Assembly: GCF_015070375.1 (NCBI RefSeq)
Contig: NZ_JADCLL010000007.1
Span: 62,001 to 126,000, forward strand
Origin: Nocardioides kribbensis
GTDB lineage: Bacteria > Actinomycetota > Actinomycetes > Propionibacteriales > Nocardioidaceae
DNA length: 64,000 bases
Direction of reading: 5' to 3'
Below are positions 24,761 through 33,663 of the stretch, piece by piece (positions within the stretch are counted from its first letter, which is position 1; every line of letters begins with the position of its first letter). Below the pieces are notes generated by a model. The model ran no database searches, had not been told where the DNA came from, and saw nothing but the letters and a program-made list of their open reading frames with translations. A program made the position numbers and the translations under genes.

Positions 24761-26439
24761 CGCCCGCCCCCCACGCACCCCACGAGACCCCGGAGGTCGA
24801 GGAGCGAGCGCCGGCGAGCGTCTCGGGACCACCCGCCGACGAGCGGCTCCCCCCGCTGCTCACGGGCTCCCGCCGCACCACCCTGCTGCGCCTGCTCGGC
24901 ACCGGGGCGGCCCAGGCGGCGCTCGCGGTCCAGACGGTGCTGGTCGTGCCGATGGTGCTCGACGCCCCCACCACGCTGGTGCGGGTGCTCGGGGTGCTGG
25001 CGCTGGTCGCCGGCGCGGCGGTGCTCGGCCTCGTGCGGGCCCGCGAGCGGGTGCTGGCCGAGCGGCTCGGCCAGGACTACGTGCAGGAGATCCGCACCGG
25101 CCTGGTGGCCTCGGCGCTGACCGGGTCGGGGCCGAGCCTGGGCGTCACCGTCGCCCGCACCACCAACGACCTCACCTCGGTGCGCACCTGGGTCGCCCTC
25201 GGCGTCGCGCCGCTCGCGGTCGCCGGCCCGGTCGTGCTCGGTGTGCTGACCGCCCTGGTCGTGGTGCACCCGCTCCTCGGCCTGGCCGTGGCCGTGCCCC
25301 TGGTCGGCTTCGCGCTCAGCGTCGTGGTGGTCGCTCCGCGGGTGCTGGCGCGCGCCTCCGAGCTGCGCCGCCACCGCGGGGTGCTGGCCGCCCACGTCGC
25401 CGACACCGTCGCCGCGGCGCCGGGCATCGTCGCTGCCGGCGGCACCACCCGCGAGCTGCGCCACGTCGAGCGCCGCGGGGCGCGGGTGCGCGACGCCGCG
25501 ATCGCCCGCGCCGAGGCCAGCGGCGTCCTGCGCGGCAGCGCCGCCGCCACCGGCGCCCTGGCCACGGTGGCGGTGCTGGCCGTCGCCGGACCCGCCGGTC
25601 TCGGCGCCAGCGGGGTGGCCACCGCGCTGACGGTGGTCGGCATCCTCGTCGCGCCGGTCGCCGACCTCGGCCGCGTGGTGGAGTACCGCCAGTCCTTCCT
25701 GGCCGCCCGCCGCATCCTCGGTCCGGCCCTGGCCCCCGGTCGCGCCGCGCGGGCGGCCGAGCTCGCACGGCGTACGACGGGCCGCGCCGACGGGCCGACC
25801 GCACCGGAGCCGACGGAGGCGCCGGCCGGGCTGGCCGTGCGGGGACTGGTCCTCGACGGCCGGGCGGTGCCCGACCTCGTGGCCACGCCCGGGGAGCGGG
25901 TGGTGCTGAGCGGGTCGGACCCCGCGCTGCGACGCGCCGTGCTCGAGGTGCTCGCCGGGGTGCGGGCGCCCGAGCAGGGCACGGTCGTGGTGGGCGGTGA
26001 GGACCTCGCCGGCCTCGACGCCCGCCGACGCCGTGAGCGCGTCGGCGCCGCGCTGGCCGGGTGGTCCCTCGAGCGGGGCACGGTGGCCCGCGCGGTGGGC
26101 TACCGGCTGCCGGACTCCGGGGTGCCCGTCGCCGACGCCCTCGCCGCGACGGGTCTCGACCGCACGCTGGCGACGCTGCCCGACGGCGACCGCACCCGGC
26201 TGCGGCGGGGCGGCGCACCGCTCGACCGGGCCGACCGCGCGCGGGTGCTGCTCGCCCGCGCCGTGCACGGTCGGCCGGCGCTCGTCGTGCTCGACCACCT
26301 CGACGACGAGCTCGACGGCGCGGGCCGCGCCTCGCTGGCCGGCTGCGTGCGCGCGCAGCCCGGCGTGGTCGTGCTGGCCAGCGAGGCGGCGTGGACGCTG
26401 GCGCCGCGGCACCGGGTCTGGGACCTCGACGCCGGCTGA
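24757..26439 (+). CDS. ABC exporter-like protein with degenerate nucleotide-binding domain
   Basis: 560 residues. An N-terminal type I exporter domain (about residues 40-300, five to six hydrophobic helices) contains family features such as VARTTNDLTSVRTWV and VADTVAAAPGIVAAGGT. The C-terminal ABC-like domain is eroded: the Walker A position reads VVLSGSDPALRRAVLEVLAG with no G-K-S/T, the signature is RRGGAPLDRADRARVLLARA in place of LSGGQ, and Walker B is PALVVLDHLDDEL with His where the catalytic Glu is expected. It probably cannot hydrolyse ATP alone. The GTG start overlaps the upstream P-loop gene. Substrate unknown. Confidence 0.72.
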   Translation: MTPAPHAPHETPEVEERAPASVSGPPADERLPPLLTGSRRTTLLRLLGTGAAQAALAVQTVLVVPMVLDAPTTLVRVLGVLALVAGAAVLGLVRARERVLAERLGQDYVQEIRTGLVASALTGSGPSLGVTVARTTNDLTSVRTWVALGVAPLAVAGPVVLGVLTALVVVHPLLGLAVAVPLVGFALSVVVVAPRVLARASELRRHRGVLAAHVADTVAAAPGIVAAGGTTRELRHVERRGARVRDAAIARAEASGVLRGSAAATGALATVAVLAVAGPAGLGASGVATALTVVGILVAPVADLGRVVEYRQSFLAARRILGPALAPGRAARAAELARRTTGRADGPTAPEPTEAPAGLAVRGLVLDGRAVPDLVATPGERVVLSGSDPALRRAVLEVLAGVRAPEQGTVVVGGEDLAGLDARRRRERVGAALAGWSLERGTVARAVGYRLPDSGVPVADALAATGLDRTLATLPDGDRTRLRRGGAPLDRADRARVLLARAVHGRPALVVLDHLDDELDGAGRASLAGCVRAQPGVVVLASEAAWTLAPRHRVWDLDAG

Positions 26440-26463
26440 GGGCCGGGTCCGCGGCCCCGGCGG

Positions 26464-26850
26464 CTAGCGGGCCTCGCGCTCCCGCAGCACCGAGAGCCGG
26501 GGCACGCCGCCGAGGGCGCGACGGTGCCGCACGTGGGCGGCGTGGCGGGCCAGGGCGTCCCACAGCGCGGCGTGGGCAGACCAGGGCAGGGGCTCGTCGC
26601 CGGTGCGCCAGGTGTCGCCGAAGGACACCAGCACCGGCACCCAGTCGGCCGCGAGGTCCCAGGCCCCGCGGCGCGCCTCGAGCATGCGGCGCCGCAGCTG
26701 GAAGGCCGCGCGGGGGCCGTCGACGTAGACCGGGGCTGTGGCCACCGGCCAGACCCACAGGTCGAGCGCGACGAGGTCGAGCTCGAGCTCGCGCAACCCG
26801 GCCGGGTCCACCAGCACCGTGGCGACGTTCTCGTGGGGCTCGCGCAGCAC
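26464..26850 (-). CDS. Hypothetical protein downstream of GTPase gene
   Basis: 128 residues, soluble, no recognised domain. It is rich in Trp, Arg and Ala: DLVALDLWVWPVATAPVYVD, FGDTWRTGDEPLPWSAHAAL, HAAHVRHRRAL. It starts 10 bases after the stop of the GTPase gene (GTG with GGGGAG upstream), so it is a probable operon partner and perhaps an effector or stabiliser of that protein. Nothing else can be inferred. Confidence 0.6.
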   Translation of the reverse strand: MLREPHENVATVLVDPAGLRELELDLVALDLWVWPVATAPVYVDGPRAAFQLRRRMLEARRGAWDLAADWVPVLVSFGDTWRTGDEPLPWSAHAALWDALARHAAHVRHRRALGGVPRLSVLREREAR

Positions 26851-26860
26851 GACGGCTCCC

Positions 26861-27631
26861 CTAGACGTGACCCGAGAGCTGGGCCATGCGTGCCTCGAGG
26901 GCCTGGAGGTAGCGGTCGCGCTGCTCGGTGGAGACCGCGCCGTCGAGGTCCTCGAGGTGGCTGCAGGCGGGCAGTACGTCGACCGACAGGTTGGCCGCGC
27001 CGGCCAGGGAGCGCAGGTCGTCGAGCCGGTCGCCGAAGGGGGTGCCGCTGCCCGGGGAGTAGGAGCGCACGACCTCCTCGACGTCGTCGGCGAAGAGGTC
27101 GACCTTGGTCACCACGACCACGAGCCAGGTGGGTCGCGAGCGCCGCACGGCCATGGCGGCGATGCGGTGGGCGGTGACCGTCCAGTCCTCCAGCTCCGCG
27201 GCGAGCTGCTGCTCGCGCGTCACCTGCGCGGCGCCACTGGTGCCGGCCGGGCGGCGACCCGTGGCGTGGCCGTGGGCCACCACGTGCAGGACCCCGTCGA
27301 CGGGGTCGTCGTGGAAGACCTCGTCGAGGGCCCCGAGCCGGGTGGCGGCGTTGTCGCCGGGCACGACGCGGAACCGGAAGCCGGTGAGGCGTCGCCCGCG
27401 GCGCACCCGGCGCTCGAGCACCGCGGAGCCGGCCTCCGGGGTGCCGTCGGCGGAGGGGCGGCCGCAGAGGTGGTCGACCAGCTCGGTCTTGCCGACGCCG
27501 GTCATGCCGGTGACCGCGACCGAGGGGAAGCGGTGGCCCAGCACGCCGGTGACGCGCTCGCGCCCACGGCCCAGCGCGCCGCCCAGGCCGCGCACTCCCC
27601 CGCGCACCTCACGCGTACGACGATCCGGCAC
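26861..27631 (-). CDS. Small GTPase-like protein
   Basis: 256 residues. G1 is GMTGVGKT (42-49), G3-like PGDN at 91-94 (compare W-D-x-x-G), G4 TKVD (175-178) and a G5-like C-S-H near 223-225. TKVD specifies guanine. The core resembles single-domain Ras-like or dynamin-related GTPases rather than translation factors, and there is no membrane segment. The GTG at 27631 has GGGAGG 5 bases upstream; earlier in-frame starts only add Arg/Pro-rich residues. Operon with the 128-residue gene that follows. Role unknown; small bacterial GTPases of this kind act in motility, polarity or membrane processes. Confidence 0.68.
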   Translation of the reverse strand: MPDRRTREVRGGVRGLGGALGRGRERVTGVLGHRFPSVAVTGMTGVGKTELVDHLCGRPSADGTPEAGSAVLERRVRRGRRLTGFRFRVVPGDNAATRLGALDEVFHDDPVDGVLHVVAHGHATGRRPAGTSGAAQVTREQQLAAELEDWTVTAHRIAAMAVRRSRPTWLVVVVTKVDLFADDVEEVVRSYSPGSGTPFGDRLDDLRSLAGAANLSVDVLPACSHLEDLDGAVSTEQRDRYLQALEARMAQLSGHV

Positions 27632-27790
27632 GGGCCCTCCCGGGGGTCGGTGGTCGCGGCGGGCCGGGTGCCCGTCGTGACGTCCCGACCGTAACCGGCG
27701 CACGGGGGCGGCGGCGCGGGGAGGGCCCACGGGCGGGCCGGGGCCGGTGGCGGCGCCGGCTCCGCGGCCGGGTCCGGCGTCGCGGGTGGC

Positions 27791-28600
27791 TCAGACGCCG
27801 GCGAAGCGCTTGTTGACCCGGCGGGTCAGCCAGGCCGGGGAGAAGCGCGCGCCGAGGGCCATGGCCTTGGTCTGGGTGCCGACCGGGAAGTGCACCTGGT
27901 GCACGAGGCGTCGCGCCCGCGTGGGGTGCACGGCGTCCCAGATGGCGGTGGCGACGTCGTCGGCGCCCAGGTTGACGCCCAGGGAGTCGGTGGTGCCGGT
28001 GTGCACGCCCTGGGTCATGGCGGTCTGCACGAAGAGCGGCCACATCGCGACCACCCGCACCCCGTGGCGGCCCCACTCCAGGTCGAGGGCCTCGGTGATG
28101 CCGCGCAGGAAGAACTTGGTGGCGCTGTAGTTGGCCAGCTCGGCCTGGCCGTAGATGGCCGAGGCGGAGGCGAGGTTGACCACGTGGGCCGAGCCGTGGG
28201 CCGCGGCCGTCGCGCGCAGCGGCTCGAAGCCGGCGTGCAGGCCGTTGACGACGCCCTTGACGTTGACGTCGATCTCGCGGTGGTGCGCGGCGACGTCGAT
28301 CTCGGCGAACTGCCCGGCCAGCAGGATGCCGGCGTTGTTGACGAGCACGTCGAGGCGGCCGGTCTCGTCCACGAGCTCGGCCGCGCGCGCGGCGTAGGCC
28401 TCGGCGTCGCGGACGTCGAGGGTGCCGCTGACGACACGGGCGCCGGTGCGCAGGGCCTCGACCTCGGTGGCCAGGGTGGCCAGCCCGGCCTCGTCGATGT
28501 CGTAGGCACCCACGGTCCATCCCTCCCGTGCGAAGCGGAGGGCGGTGGCGCGGCCGATGCCCGCAGCGGCGCCGGTGACGAGGACGGTCGGTGAGGTCAT
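27791..28600 (-). CDS. Short-chain dehydrogenase/reductase
   Basis: 269 residues. TGAAAGIG cofactor motif (residues 9-16), DIDEAGL (Asp suggests NAD), NNAG, Ser in LASASAIYG, and catalytic YSATKFF (Y-x-x-x-K). After the core, a ~35-residue C-terminal extension (PVGTQTKAMALGARFSPAWL) typical of a subgroup of SDRs acting on lipid-like or bulky alcohols. Single gene; a TACC-N4-GGTA repeat lies just upstream. Confidence 0.87.
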   Translation of the reverse strand: MTSPTVLVTGAAAGIGRATALRFAREGWTVGAYDIDEAGLATLATEVEALRTGARVVSGTLDVRDAEAYAARAAELVDETGRLDVLVNNAGILLAGQFAEIDVAAHHREIDVNVKGVVNGLHAGFEPLRATAAAHGSAHVVNLASASAIYGQAELANYSATKFFLRGITEALDLEWGRHGVRVVAMWPLFVQTAMTQGVHTGTTDSLGVNLGADDVATAIWDAVHPTRARRLVHQVHFPVGTQTKAMALGARFSPAWLTRRVNKRFAGV

Positions 28601-28610
28601 GACCCATGCC

Positions 28611-28622
28611 TACCAGTCGGTA
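28611..28622. promoter_or_regulatory. TACC-N4-GGTA inverted repeat upstream of SDR
   Basis: taccagtcggta lies 10-22 bases before the SDR start on the minus strand, in a 167-bp divergent gap. It is short and may be chance, but its half-sites resemble TetR-family operators. Confidence 0.25.
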
Positions 28623-28767
28623 ACACGCCAGCGCGAGGGGCGATCTCGTCACACGGCACGCGAGGAGGCCGGGTCGGTCCCGGTGGTCCAGGTGGGTGAT
28701 GGCCGCGGCCACCGGGCGGTGGGACGATCTCCCCGCCGCGCACGTCGGCCACGACCTGGGGGGGACC

Positions 28768-29850
28768 ATGGGCACGACGCTGGTGTTCCTCGCCGTGATC
28801 GGCGGACGGTTCCTGCTGCCGCTGGCGATCCCGCGCTGGCCGCTGCCCGCCATCGTGGCCTGCCTCGTGCTCGACGGCGTCGACCAGACCATCTTCCAGC
28901 TCTTCGGCCACGACCCGCCGGGCTACCAGTCCTACGACAAGGCGATGGACGTCTACTACCTCGCCATCGCCTACCTCGCGACCCTGCGCAACTGGACCAG
29001 CCTGCCGGCCTTCCGGGTCGCGCGCTTCCTCTACTTCTACCGCCTCGTCGGCGTGGTGGCCTTCGAGCTCAGCCACGCCCGCGCGCTGCTGCTGGTCTTC
29101 CCGAACACCTTCGAGTACTTCTTCATCGCCTACGAGGCGGTCCGCGCGCGCTGGCGCCCCACCCGCTTCGGCCTGCGCTGGTGGATCACGGCTGCGGCGC
29201 TGATCTGGGTGCTGGTCAAGCTGCCCCAGGAGTGGTGGATCCACGTCGCCCGGCTCGATGTGACCGACATGGTCGGCGACCACCCCGTCGGCGGTCTGGT
29301 GGTCGCCGCGGGCGCCGTCAGCGCCGCCTCGATCGGGTGGCGCCGCTACCACGCGCGGCTGCGCCCGCCCGACCACCCGACGCGCTTCGCAGCCGACCCG
29401 CTGCCCGCCGAGGTCGACACCGCCGAGGAGCGGCTGCAGTGGCACTGGGTGCACGGCGCCCTGCTGTCGTGGACGACGGTGGAGAAGGTCGTGCTCGTGG
29501 GTCTGCTGGCCGTCGTCTACGCCCAGACCCTCCCCGGGGTGCGGTCCACCCCGCTCCAGCTCTTCCTCGGCGTCGGCGTCGTCGTGGTGGTCAACGCCCT
29601 GCTGACCCTCGCCGCCGCCAGCCGGCGCCGCAGCATCGAGTCCTCACTCATGGCCTTCCTGGCCCGCATGCTCGTCAACGTGGTGCTCGTGCTCGCCGCC
29701 GAGCTGCTGCTCGGCGTGACCGGCGGCGACCTCGACATCAGCGCCACGCTCTTCTACCTCGCCCTCATCAGCCTGGTCACCACCCTCCACGACGCCTGGC
29801 GACCGGTGCTGGCGCTGCGCCAGCGCGACGAGGCCGCCGCACCGGCCTAG
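28768..29850 (+). CDS. Polytopic membrane protein of unknown function
   Basis: 360 residues with about eight hydrophobic helices (VFLAVIGGRFLLPLAIP, FRVARFLYFYRLVGVVAFEL, WWITAAALIWVLVKLP, VEKVVLVGLLAVVYA, LLTLAAAS..., MLVNVVLVLAAELLLGV). A soluble loop of ~70 residues follows the fourth or fifth helix (RYHARLRPPDHPTRFAADPL). The ATG at 28768 has GGGGGGGA upstream. No family assigned. Conserved aromatic and acidic residues within helices (DGVDQTIFQLFG, YDKAMDVYYLAIAYL) suggest an enzyme or transporter rather than a simple anchor. Confidence 0.65.
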   Translation: MGTTLVFLAVIGGRFLLPLAIPRWPLPAIVACLVLDGVDQTIFQLFGHDPPGYQSYDKAMDVYYLAIAYLATLRNWTSLPAFRVARFLYFYRLVGVVAFELSHARALLLVFPNTFEYFFIAYEAVRARWRPTRFGLRWWITAAALIWVLVKLPQEWWIHVARLDVTDMVGDHPVGGLVVAAGAVSAASIGWRRYHARLRPPDHPTRFAADPLPAEVDTAEERLQWHWVHGALLSWTTVEKVVLVGLLAVVYAQTLPGVRSTPLQLFLGVGVVVVVNALLTLAAASRRRSIESSLMAFLARMLVNVVLVLAAELLLGVTGGDLDISATLFYLALISLVTTLHDAWRPVLALRQRDEAAAPA

Positions 29851-29919
29851 GCCCTCCTACCCAGAGGCGGGAGTACGTCGGCCCTGCCGCGCGCCCCGCG
29901 GGCGCGCGAGGCTGCCCGC

Positions 29920-32685
29920 ATGCTGCGCTACGCCGACCCCACCGTGTGCCCCGACTGCCGTGCCCCGCTGCCTCCCGCGCCGGCCGTATGCCCCCGCTGC
30001 GACCTCCCGCTGCGCGGCTCCGTCGCCGCCGACCTGCTGAGCACGCTGACCCGCGCCGACCTGCTGCTCGAGCGCCTGCGCGCCGAGGCGCCCGTGCTCG
30101 TCGGCGCCTCGGGAGCCAGCGCCGCGGGTGGCGCCGTCGACGGGGGCCGCGCCGGCAGCCCGGCCGGTCGTGAGGCCGGTGCAGCCGGTCGTGCGGGTCT
30201 GCTCGACGGCGTCGGACCGCTCCCGCGGGCCGACCGGGCCGACACGGTCCCCGGCGGAACCGACGAGCGGGCCACCGGGCGGGCCACCGGGCGGGGGCTG
30301 CCCGCGTGGTCGGTGCCGCGGCTGCTGCTCGGCCTCGGCGCGCTGTGCCTGCTGGTGGCGGCCGTGGTGTTCCTCGCCGTGACCTGGTCGGCCCTGGGGG
30401 TCGGTGGCCGCACGCTCACCCTGCTCGGCCTCACCGTCGCCGCGGGCGTCACCGCCGACCGGCTGGCGCGACGCGGCCTGCGCGTGGGCGCGGAGTCGCT
30501 GACGGTCGTGGCCCTGGGGCTCGTGGTGCTCGACGCCGTCGGCGCGCTCTCGGCCGGCTGGCTCGGCACCGTGGGCCTCGCCGGCGCCCTGCTCGCCTGC
30601 GGGGCCGCCCTGCTCGCCGGGGGCGTCGTCGTGGTGCTCGCCCGCACCGACCTGGTCGCGGCCCAGCTCGCCGTGCCGGTCGGCCTCGGCCTGGTCGGGG
30701 GCGCCCTGCTGGCCGACGGTGACGACCCGCGGCTCGTCGGGGCGCTTCTCGTGCTCGCCCACGCCGCCGTCCGCACCGCCCTCCGGCTGCTCCTGGGCGA
30801 GCCCGTGCCCGCCCGGGCGCTGCCGGGCGCGGCGCTGGTCGGCGCCACCGCGTGGTGGGGCCTGCTCCTGCTCGCCTCGCTCGGCGAGGCCACCGACCAC
30901 GCCTCCCTCACCGGGCTGTGGACCACGACCCACGGCCCGGCGCTGCTGGTCACCGCCGCGCTCGCACTGCTCCCCGTCGTCTGGTCCCCGGCCCGCACCA
31001 CGGGGGCCTCCACCGGGACGCCTCCCGGGTCCGTCGCCGTTCCTGTCGTCTCCGCCGGCGGCGTCGCCCCTGTCGTGGGCGGCACGTCCCGTCGTGGCCA
31101 CGCGGGGCGCTCCGCCCACCCGGACCACGCGGACCACCCGGGCCACCCGGGCCACCGGCCGACGCGGCTGCACACCTGCGTCGTGCTGGCGGGCGCCCTG
31201 GCCTCCCTGGCCCTCGTCCTTCCGGCCCTCGACGAGGGGCCCACCGGAGTCACCCTGGCCGCGGGCGTGGTCTGCGTCGCGTGGGCCCTGGCAGCGCGGG
31301 GCGTGCCGGCCCCGTGGCGGGTCGCGGTCACCGTGCCCGCCGTCGTCGCGGCCGCGCCGGTCGCCGTCACCGCCGCCGTCCTGGCCGCGGCCGCCGTGGT
31401 CAGGCTGCTGGCGGTCGGCGAGCCGCTGAGCCGGTCGGTGGGCGTGCGCCTCTCGGGCGAGCTGCCCGCCCCGGCGTGGCTGGTGCTGCCCTCCGCGCTC
31501 GCCCTCGGTGTGCTGGCCGCGACGCTGACGCGCCCGGGCCCCCGGCTCGACGGCGCCCGCGACCTGACCCGCGCCCTCCGTGCCCCGGCCCTCCGGCGCG
31601 CGGCGGCCGCGGTGGCGCTGCTCGCCGCGGTGCTGGTCGCGCTCTCGAGCGCGCCGCTCGCGGGTGTGGTGCTCCTGCTCTGCGTCGCCGGCGGCCTGCT
31701 CGCCCTCCCCGTCGCCCGCGATACCGACGTGGGCCTGGGGCTGCTCGTCCTGGCCGTCCTGGCGGCCCTCCCGAGTGCCGCCCTCGGCGCCGTGGCCGCC
31801 CTCGCGGCCCTCGGCGTCTCCCTGGTCGCGGCCCACCGACGACCCGCCGCGCCGTCGCTCGTGGTGCTCACCGCCGCCGCCGGGTGGGCGGCGTGGTCGG
31901 GTGGTGACGCCGCCGGGCTCGGTGCCACCACGCTGGGCCCCGCCGTCGTGGTGGTCGTCGGCGCGCTCGCCCTGTGGCGGGCCCGGCCCGTGGTCGAGCT
32001 GACCGCGCTGGCGACCGCCGTCCTCGCCTCCGCCGCGGCCGTCGACGCGGCCGTCGACGCGGCGGCCGCCGCGGCCGGTCGCGACGGCGCGGGGTCGACG
32101 TACGACGCAGCGGCGGCGCTGGCCCTCCACCTCACGCTGGTCGGCGCCCTCGTCGTGGCCGCGGCGCTGCTGCGGGTGGAGCGACGACCGGCCGGGTGGC
32201 TCGGCGGCGCGCTGCTCACGGCCGCCAGCTGGGTGCGGCTGGCCGACACCGGGGTGACCCAGCCCGAGGCCTACGCGCTGCCGGCCGCGCTGGCCCTCCT
32301 CGTGCTGGGTGCGCTCCGGCTGCGGCGCGACCCCGCCGCCTCGACCCGGTCGGCGCTCGGCAGCGGCCTGCTGCTCGCCACCGTGCCCAGCCTGCTGCGG
32401 GTGCTGGTCGACGACCCGGTCAGCCCCCGCGCCCTGGTGCTCGGGCTCGCCTGCCTGGGCCTCGTGCTGCTCGGGGCCCGGCTGCGCCTCGCCGCCCCCC
32501 TGGTGGTCGGTGCCGTCGTCGGCGGCGTGCTCGTGCTGGCCGAGGCGGCGCCGTGGGCGGCGCAGACCCCGCAGTGGGTGCTGCTCGGCCTCACCGGGAC
32601 GCTGCTGACCGTGGTCGGCGTGACCTGGGAGCGCCGGCTCGCCCAGGTGCGCGCCGGGTCGGCCTACCTGGCCCGGCTGCGCTGA
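29920..32685 (+). CDS. Large multi-spanning membrane protein with N-terminal zinc ribbon (SCO7613-like)
   Basis: 921 residues. The N-terminus is a zinc ribbon: CPDC (10-13) and CPRC (24-27). A helix (DLLSTLTRADLLLERLR) and an Ala/Gly-rich linker follow, then around twenty or more hydrophobic, Ala/Leu/Val-rich helices to the C-terminus. A His-rich loop near residues 394-410 (HPDHADHPGHPGH) interrupts them. The order zinc ribbon plus many helices is what I know as the SCO7613 C-terminal-domain membrane protein family of actinobacteria, function unknown. Single gene between divergent and convergent neighbours. Confidence 0.72.
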   Translation: MLRYADPTVCPDCRAPLPPAPAVCPRCDLPLRGSVAADLLSTLTRADLLLERLRAEAPVLVGASGASAAGGAVDGGRAGSPAGREAGAAGRAGLLDGVGPLPRADRADTVPGGTDERATGRATGRGLPAWSVPRLLLGLGALCLLVAAVVFLAVTWSALGVGGRTLTLLGLTVAAGVTADRLARRGLRVGAESLTVVALGLVVLDAVGALSAGWLGTVGLAGALLACGAALLAGGVVVVLARTDLVAAQLAVPVGLGLVGGALLADGDDPRLVGALLVLAHAAVRTALRLLLGEPVPARALPGAALVGATAWWGLLLLASLGEATDHASLTGLWTTTHGPALLVTAALALLPVVWSPARTTGASTGTPPGSVAVPVVSAGGVAPVVGGTSRRGHAGRSAHPDHADHPGHPGHRPTRLHTCVVLAGALASLALVLPALDEGPTGVTLAAGVVCVAWALAARGVPAPWRVAVTVPAVVAAAPVAVTAAVLAAAAVVRLLAVGEPLSRSVGVRLSGELPAPAWLVLPSALALGVLAATLTRPGPRLDGARDLTRALRAPALRRAAAAVALLAAVLVALSSAPLAGVVLLLCVAGGLLALPVARDTDVGLGLLVLAVLAALPSAALGAVAALAALGVSLVAAHRRPAAPSLVVLTAAAGWAAWSGGDAAGLGATTLGPAVVVVVGALALWRARPVVELTALATAVLASAAAVDAAVDAAAAAAGRDGAGSTYDAAAALALHLTLVGALVVAAALLRVERRPAGWLGGALLTAASWVRLADTGVTQPEAYALPAALALLVLGALRLRRDPAASTRSALGSGLLLATVPSLLRVLVDDPVSPRALVLGLACLGLVLLGARLRLAAPLVVGAVVGGVLVLAEAAPWAAQTPQWVLLGLTGTLLTVVGVTWERRLAQVRAGSAYLARLR

Positions 32686-32724
32686 CCCGCCCGCCGGTGG
32701 GCCCGGCCCTCCCAGCGTCCCCTC

Positions 32725-33531
32725 TCAGCCCCCGAGGAGCGCGGCCACCTCGGCGGGCCGCTCCAGCACGGTGAGGTGGCCGGTCGCGGGCAGCACGTGG
32801 AGCGACGTCGGCAGGTGGTCGGGCCGCAGCCGCGCCATCTGCGTCGCGCGCTCGGGCGGGGTCTCCCCGTCCTCCTCGCCGAAGAGCAGCACGACCTCGC
32901 GGGGGTGGCCGGCCACCACCGCGGACGTGTCGGGCCGCCCGGCGACCGCCCTCGCGACCCAGGCGACGCCGTCGGGGTCGGCGCCCAGGATCAGGCCGCG
33001 CACCAGGTCGGCGAGGTCGGGCTGCTCGCGGCGGGCGGTCGGGCCGAGCCCTCCCTCGACCGAGTCGAGCAGCGACGCGGTCGACCGGCTCGTCTCGACC
33101 TCCTCGGCCGTCGCCCGCCGCTCGGCGGGCACGTCGGGCTCGATGGGCCACGGGGTCGTGCTGGCGAGCACGAGGCGACCGACCCGCTCGGGTGCGAGGC
33201 CGGCCAGGCGCAGCGCGGCGTAGCCCCCGGTGGAGATGCCCAGCACGCCGGCCCGCTCGACCCCGGCGGCGTCGAGCACGGCCAGCAGGGCGGCGGCGAC
33301 GTGGTCCATCGACGCCTCGGCCGTCGGCACGGCGCTGCGTCCCAGCCCCGGCAGGTCGACCACCAGCACCCGCGCGCCCTGCGCCAGCAGGGGGGCCAGC
33401 CGCTCGAAGATCCGACCCGACAGCGGGAAGGCGTGCAGCAGCAGCCAGGTGCGCTCGCCCCCGCCCAGGTCGTCGTACGCCGGGAGCGCCCCGGTCGAGG
33501 TCGGGGCCGGGGGCGGCGTCGTGTTGTCCAC
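32725..33531 (-). CDS. Alpha/beta-fold hydrolase
   Basis: 268 residues. The oxyanion region is LLHAFPLSG; the nucleophile elbow GISTGGY places Ser at ~100; VVLLFGEEDGETP carries the acid residue and ATGHLTVLERP the catalytic His. VDLPGLGRS is typical of the family. It could be an esterase, lactonase or haloperoxidase-like enzyme; substrate unknown. The GTG at 33531 is chosen because the frame upstream turns into Arg/Pro-rich non-coding sequence and then antisense of the kinase gene. It is divergent from the histidine kinase. Confidence 0.85.
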   Translation of the reverse strand: MDNTTPPPAPTSTGALPAYDDLGGGERTWLLLHAFPLSGRIFERLAPLLAQGARVLVVDLPGLGRSAVPTAEASMDHVAAALLAVLDAAGVERAGVLGISTGGYAALRLAGLAPERVGRLVLASTTPWPIEPDVPAERRATAEEVETSRSTASLLDSVEGGLGPTARREQPDLADLVRGLILGADPDGVAWVARAVAGRPDTSAVVAGHPREVVLLFGEEDGETPPERATQMARLRPDHLPTSLHVLPATGHLTVLERPAEVAALLGG

Positions 33532-33602
33532 CGCTCGATCATGGCGGGCGCCCGAAACCGGACGTCGCTCGCCGGCCCCGGGTGGGCGACGCCGCAGGCG
33601 TC

Positions 33603-33638
33603 TCGACGTGAAGGTTCTGTGTAGGAGCCTCACGTCGA
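33603..33638. promoter_or_regulatory. Inverted repeat tcgacgtga-N18-tcacgtcga
   Basis: Perfect 9-bp arms separated by 18 bases, 26 bases before the kinase start and within the 132-bp divergent gap with the hydrolase gene. The two half-sites have the spacing of a dimeric regulator binding on one face of the helix. Confidence 0.45.
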
Positions 33639-33663
33639 AGTCGGCGGGGCCGACGATGGTCGG

